From the NCBI GenBank assembly GCA_031259345.1, contig JAIRLQ010000109.1, positions 1-8,438 of the forward strand: a DNA stretch of 8,438 nucleotides, in the 5' to 3' direction. The position numbers were made by a program, and so were the translations under genes. The notes beneath the pieces were generated by a model. It searched no databases, was not told the DNA's origin, and saw only the letters and a program-made list of their open reading frames with translations. Origin of the DNA: Treponema sp. (lineage in GTDB: Bacteria > Spirochaetota > Spirochaetia > Treponematales > Breznakiellaceae). Shown piece after piece: positions 5,139 through 8,438 of this stretch (positions within the stretch are counted from its first letter, which is position 1; each line of letters starts with the position of its first letter).

Positions 5139-6074
5139 GGAAAGAAAGTTTTTGTTGATCTGACGCACCCTTTCAGCGCGGACACGCCCCGCTGGCCGTA
5201 TTTCGCAAAACCGGTCATTGACAATATGCACAGCATGGCAAAAGGCGGCGTGCTTACCCAGAGAATCGATTGTGTCCAGCATACCGGTACGCACTGCGAT
5301 GCGCCGCGCCATGTCATGGAAATCGAGTTTAACGGTAAAAGAGCCCGTTACACCCATGAAATGCCGGTTGACGCTTATACCGGAGACGCGGTCTGTCTTG
5401 AAATCAACATTGACCGCTGGGGCCTTATCATGCCTGAACACCTTGAAGACGCCTGCAAACGCGCAGACATTGCGCTTAAAGAGTTGGAAGGCATGGTGGT
5501 ATGCCTCAATACCGGTATGCACCGGAAATTCGATGACTCCAAGGAATACTATCATTATTCCTGCGGAACCGGCATTGACGCGGGCAAATGGTTTGTGAAA
5601 CACAAGGTAAAGTGCGTAGCCATGGATATGCAGGCCCTGGATCATCCCCTGCATACCGCTATGGGGAACAACGGCGCCACCCGCCTGAACCTGATCGGTG
5701 CCAGCGGCAGGCTGATTACCGAAGAGTATACAGAACAGTTCGGCATCGAAGCCTATGCGGAATTTGATAAAGAGATCTATATCAAAGTGCATGGGCAGGA
5801 AGCATACGACAAAAAGTTCGGTGACCTGGAAGCAATCGGCTGTTGGGGTACTTGGGAACCCTGTCACAAAGAAATGTTGGGCCACGGTATCGTCGGCGTT
5901 GAAAACCTCGGAGGCGATTTGGACAAAGTGTCCGGCAAACGGTTTCGCTTTTATTGTTTCCCGATCCGTTGGTATATGGGAGACGGCTCTATGGTTCGTT
6001 GCGCCGCGGAAATTGACGAAGCGGACCTCAATCCCGTACCGGACAGGACCTACACCTACGCCGGGTGTATTTAA
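5136..6074 (+). CDS. Cyclase-family metal-dependent hydrolase (kynurenine-formamidase-like fold)
   Basis: This cytoplasmic hydrolase of 312 residues belongs to the cyclase superfamily, whose members (kynurenine formamidase, isatin hydrolase) hydrolyse amides or cyclic amides and lactones with Mn or Zn. The signature HTGTHCDAPRH spans 49-59, giving the family HxGTHxDxPxH motif with His49, His53, Asp55 and His59. The C-terminal elements GHGIVGVENLGGDL (249-262) and DGSMVRCAAE (283-292) match the distal conserved His and Glu region. It is about 100 residues longer than kynurenine formamidases; the extra sequence appears mainly around residues 205-245. No signal peptide is visible. Placed in a BKACE operon, it may open a ring or cleave an amide before oxidation, but the substrate is unknown and this role is inferred only from context. 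Confidence 0.88.
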   Translation: MGKKVFVDLTHPFSADTPRWPYFAKPVIDNMHSMAKGGVLTQRIDCVQHTGTHCDAPRHVMEIEFNGKRARYTHEMPVDAYTGDAVCLEINIDRWGLIMPEHLEDACKRADIALKELEGMVVCLNTGMHRKFDDSKEYYHYSCGTGIDAGKWFVKHKVKCVAMDMQALDHPLHTAMGNNGATRLNLIGASGRLITEEYTEQFGIEAYAEFDKEIYIKVHGQEAYDKKFGDLEAIGCWGTWEPCHKEMLGHGIVGVENLGGDLDKVSGKRFRFYCFPIRWYMGDGSMVRCAAEIDEADLNPVPDRTYTYAGCI

Positions 6075-6103
6075 AGATGATTCTGTAAGGCTGGATGTAC
6101 AAA

Positions 6104-6142
6104 AGACGTGTTTGATAATTCGATTGGTTATCGAACACGTCT
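6104..6142 (+). repeat. Strong 15-bp stem-loop upstream of atoD
   Basis: The arm 6104-6118 (AGACGTGTTTGATAA) pairs with 6128-6142 (TTATCGAACACGTCT) over 15 bp with a single T-G wobble, leaving a 9-nt loop. An alternative smaller hairpin, TCGAT/ATCGA (6120-6134), uses part of the same sequence and excludes the inner pairs. No T-run follows on the plus strand (CTATTAACAGG), while TTTTGT follows on the minus strand. It ends 17 nt before the atoD ATG, just ahead of a modest ribosome binding site (AGGA, 6149-6152). It may set the expression of the last three genes relative to the first five. Confidence 0.7.
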
Positions 6143-6159
6143 ATTAACAGGATGGAATT

Positions 6160-6849
6160 ATGGCATTAAAGAACAAAGTACGGGAATCGGCTGATGAGGC
6201 GGTTTCCGTAATTGGAGACGGCGCGACCGTAATGATAGGTGGTTTTATGGCCTGTGGAACGCCTGAAATTCTTGTTGATGCCCTGGTTAAAAAGGGCGTT
6301 AAGGGATTAACGGTAATTTGCAATGACGCCGGAGTACCGGGAAGGGGAACTGGAAAACTCCTCGCCAACGGCCAGATTAAAACCCTCATCGGATCCCACT
6401 TCGGATTAAACCCCGAAGTGGCCCGCAGGATGAACACTGATGATCCGGCGGAGAAGATTGAGTGCATCATGATTCCTCAGGGCACGTTTGCCGAACGAAT
6501 CCGTGCGGGCGGGAACGGCCTTGGCGGGTTTCTTACGCCCACCGGGTTTGGAACCATCATCGCCGAAGGCAAGCAGGTCATTACGGTCGAAGGAAAAAAC
6601 TACCTTCTTGAACTTCCGCTAAAAGCAGACTTTGCCCTGATCCGGGCCTCAATTGCCGATACCTTCGGTAATATCACCTATAATGGCACTACCAGAAACT
6701 TTAACCCCCTCATGGCCGCTGCGGCTGATTATGTCATAGCGGGAGCCTGCAAAATCGTAAAAATCGGTCAAATTGATCCAAACAATATTGTTACACCCGG
6801 TATATTTGTGGACACGATAATAGGAGGTGAACAACAATGGAAGATTTAA
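6160..6849 (+). CDS. atoD: Acetoacetate/short-chain CoA transferase, subunit A (AtoD type)
   Basis: This is the 229-residue alpha subunit of a class I CoA transferase, which moves CoA between an acyl-CoA donor and acetoacetate or a short fatty acid. Family blocks run in order: GGFMACGTPEILVDAL (27-42), GSHFGLNPEVARRMN (78-92), MIPQGTFAERIRAGG (104-118), GGFLTPTGFGT (122-132), a LELPLKADFALIRA block, RNFNPL (179-184) and VTPGIFVDTII (211-221). These match E. coli AtoD block for block. The ATG at 6160 has a modest AGGA (6149-6152) 7 nt upstream, weaker than the other genes of the operon and directly below a strong hairpin. It overlaps atoA by 13 nt. Its role here is probably to activate the acetoacetate produced by BKACE. 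Confidence 0.95.
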   Translation: MALKNKVRESADEAVSVIGDGATVMIGGFMACGTPEILVDALVKKGVKGLTVICNDAGVPGRGTGKLLANGQIKTLIGSHFGLNPEVARRMNTDDPAEKIECIMIPQGTFAERIRAGGNGLGGFLTPTGFGTIIAEGKQVITVEGKNYLLELPLKADFALIRASIADTFGNITYNGTTRNFNPLMAAAADYVIAGACKIVKIGQIDPNNIVTPGIFVDTIIGGEQQWKI

Positions 6850-7487
6850 AGACAGTAATCGCGGCCCGGGCTGCCAAAGAACTGAAAGACGGCGATGTGG
6901 TGAATTTGGGGATCGGCCTTCCAACAATGGTGGCGAATTATCTGCCGGAAGAAGTAAATATTGTGCTCCAGGCGGAACACGGGATGCTTGGTATGGGAGC
7001 GATGGCGAAGCCGGGAAAGGAAGACGTGGACATCGTGAACGCCGGAGGCCAGTATGTTTCCATTAATCCCGGCGCCATGTTTTTTGACAGTTCCACTTCT
7101 TTCGGTATTATCCGTGGAGGCCATGTGGATGTAAGTATCTTAGGCTCCCTGGAAGTTGATGCCGAGGGGAATTTGGCAAACTGGATCGTACCGGGAAAAC
7201 TGGCCCCCGGCATGGGGGGCGCAATGGATTTAGTGGTAGGTGCAAAAAAAGTGATTGTCGCCATGCTTCATACCCAGAAAGGAAAAACGAAAATACTTAC
7301 AAAATGTACGTTGCCTTTTACGGCTGTCAGGGTGGTTGACCTGATCATTACCGAGATGGGGGTTATTGACGTTACTTCGAAAGGTCTCGTACTGAAAGAG
7401 ATCAACCCTGCTTTTACCGTGAAACAGGTACAAGCCGCGACCGAAGCAGTCCTCACCGTCAGCCCTGATCTGAAATCAATGTTATAG
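6837..7487 (+). CDS. atoA: Acetoacetate/short-chain CoA transferase, subunit B (AtoA type)
   Basis: This is the 216-residue beta subunit, which carries the catalytic glutamate that forms the enzyme-CoA thioester. NLGIGLPTMVANYLP (23-37) and LANWIVPGKLAPGMGGAMD are the family blocks. The catalytic region reads LQAEHGMLG with Glu47, where most relatives (including E. coli AtoA) have SENG; the Glu is intact but its neighbours are Ala and His rather than Ser and Asn. AGGAGGTGA (6822-6830), 6 nt before the ATG, is one of the best ribosome binding sites in the window and lies within the end of atoD, giving translational coupling. The thiolase ribosome binding site overlaps its stop codon. With atoD it should form the heteromeric enzyme that makes acetoacetyl-CoA. 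Confidence 0.95.
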   Translation: MEDLKTVIAARAAKELKDGDVVNLGIGLPTMVANYLPEEVNIVLQAEHGMLGMGAMAKPGKEDVDIVNAGGQYVSINPGAMFFDSSTSFGIIRGGHVDVSILGSLEVDAEGNLANWIVPGKLAPGMGGAMDLVVGAKKVIVAMLHTQKGKTKILTKCTLPFTAVRVVDLIITEMGVIDVTSKGLVLKEINPAFTVKQVQAATEAVLTVSPDLKSML

Positions 7488-7499
7488 GAGGACAATAGT

Positions 7500-8438
7500 A
7501 TGCCAAAAGAAATAGTGTTAGTCGGGGCGGTGCGTACCGCTATCGGAAAATTCGGAGGAACCTTGTCAAATGTTCCTGTAGCAGATATTGGGGCCATCGT
7601 TATCAAGGAGGCTATTGTACGGGCAGGTATACAGCCCTCCGATATTGATGAGGTAATCATGGGTTGCTGCCTCCAGGCGGCGTTGGGGCAGAATATAACG
7701 CGGCAGGCCGCCGTTAAAGCGGGTGTTCCGGCAGAGACCCCGGCGTTTACGGTAAATAACGTGTGCGGATCGGGGCTAAAATGTGTCAACCTTGCCGCCG
7801 CGTTGATCGAAGCCGGAGAGGCCGATCTGATAGTCGCCGGCGGTATGGAGAATATGTCCTCTGCTCCCTACGCCCTTCCAAATGCCCGGTTCGGCTACCG
7901 TATGAACGACGGCAAACTCATGGACATCATGATCAATGACGCGCTTTGGGACGCCTTTAACGGGTATCACATGGGAATTACCGCCGAAAACGTAGCGGAA
8001 AAATACGAAATTTCCCGGTCCGAACAGGATGAATTTGCCGCATGGAGCCAGCAAAAGTGCGAACGGGCCTGGAACGAAAAACGCTTTGCCGATGAAATTG
8101 TTACCGTAGAGGTGAAAGAGAAAAAAGAAATTATCCAATTTAGCCGGGATGAACTGCCCCGCAGCGGCATAACAGCCGCGGGACTGGGCATCCTTAAACC
8201 GGCGTTCAAACCGGATGGAAGCGTTACTGCGGGCAACTCGTCAGGTATAAATGACGGCGCGGCGGCAATTGTCGTGATGAGTGCGGAAAAAGCCGCCGCC
8301 CTGGGGGTAAAACCGCTTGCAAAAATAGTGACGGGCGCATCTGCGGGGGTAGACCCCGCGATTATGGGGGTCGGACCGGCGTATAGCACACAAAAAGCGT
8401 TAAAAAGGGCATCACTGACACTTAAAGACATTGATCTC
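7500..8438 (+). CDS. atoB: Acetyl-CoA C-acetyltransferase (thiolase), 3' end outside window
   Basis: The frame is open from the ATG at 7500 to the window edge, giving 313 residues of a protein usually near 390. The start is set by AGGAGG (7486-7491), 8 nt upstream and overlapping the atoA stop. The N-terminal domain opens IVLVGAVRTAIGKFGG; the nucleophile is Cys89 in NNVCGSGLK; AGGMENMSSAPY follows; and GSVTAGNSSGINDGAAA marks the junction of the two thiolase domains. The active-site His and second Cys lie in the missing C-terminus and cannot be checked. The expected reaction is acetoacetyl-CoA + CoA to two acetyl-CoA, closing the route from BKACE through AtoDA. A thiolase acting on a longer 3-ketoacyl-CoA is not excluded, but the context favours the short-chain one. 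Confidence 0.93.
   Translation, partial: MPKEIVLVGAVRTAIGKFGGTLSNVPVADIGAIVIKEAIVRAGIQPSDIDEVIMGCCLQAALGQNITRQAAVKAGVPAETPAFTVNNVCGSGLKCVNLAAALIEAGEADLIVAGGMENMSSAPYALPNARFGYRMNDGKLMDIMINDALWDAFNGYHMGITAENVAEKYEISRSEQDEFAAWSQQKCERAWNEKRFADEIVTVEVKEKKEIIQFSRDELPRSGITAAGLGILKPAFKPDGSVTAGNSSGINDGAAAIVVMSAEKAAALGVKPLAKIVTGASAGVDPAIMGVGPAYSTQKALKRASLTLKDIDL

Noticed and set aside
4490..5885. Two long minus-strand open frames (about 275 codons each) opposite the SDR and cyclase genes.
   Set aside because: They have no ribosome binding sites, no recognisable protein motifs, overlap each other and lie opposite genes with full catalytic motifs; they follow from codon bias of the plus-strand genes.
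1..8438. CRISPR array, tRNA or rRNA genes, phage or toxin-antitoxin genes.
   Set aside because: No regularly spaced repeats, cloverleaf-like segments or matching protein motifs were seen; almost all sequence is accounted for by the listed genes.

Overview
The window looks like accessory catabolic DNA from an anaerobic, probably gut-type bacterium. Strong AGGAGG ribosome binding sites, a short-signal lipoprotein solute receptor and base composition close to balanced would fit a spirochaete (Treponema-like) or a Firmicute. This is a weak guess, because no rRNA or other taxonomic marker is present.

Layout: the left edge (1 to about 112, minus strand) is the start of an insertion sequence with a zinc-ribbon transposase N-terminus, probably IS1-type. 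It appears to have landed in the 3' end of the next gene. That gene (77-1132, minus) is a TRAP-transporter solute receptor, dctP, with a good promoter at 1166-1195. Its permease partners dctQ/dctM are not in the window. At about 1276-1817 (minus) lies the C-terminal remnant of an ISAs1-family transposase. An AT-rich intergenic stretch (1818-1972) then carries a TATAAT box, a small palindrome, a 9-bp direct repeat and a possible 10-codon leader ORF.

From 1973 to the right edge, eight plus-strand genes form a probable operon: a 3-hydroxyacyl-CoA-dehydrogenase-like enzyme, a beta-keto acid cleavage enzyme (BKACE/DUF849), a small cupin, an SDR oxidoreductase, a Mn-type cyclase-family hydrolase, the two subunits of an AtoDA-type CoA transferase, and a thiolase cut off by the window end. 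The last three genes are tightly coupled by a 13-nt overlap and then a 12-nt gap. A strong 15-bp hairpin sits just before atoD.

Inferred function: the enzymes fit a complete route. A carboxylate is imported by the TRAP receptor, opened by the hydrolase and oxidised by one or both dehydrogenases to a beta-keto acid. BKACE cleaves this with acetyl-CoA to acetoacetate plus a new acyl-CoA. AtoDA converts acetoacetate to acetoacetyl-CoA, and thiolase splits that to two acetyl-CoA. The real substrate is not evident. Active-site differences (Trp in place of the Kce Glu14, a cupin without metal-binding histidines, NADP-like dinucleotide folds) suggest it is not the known lysine-fermentation intermediate, so this may be an uncharacterised BKACE pathway.
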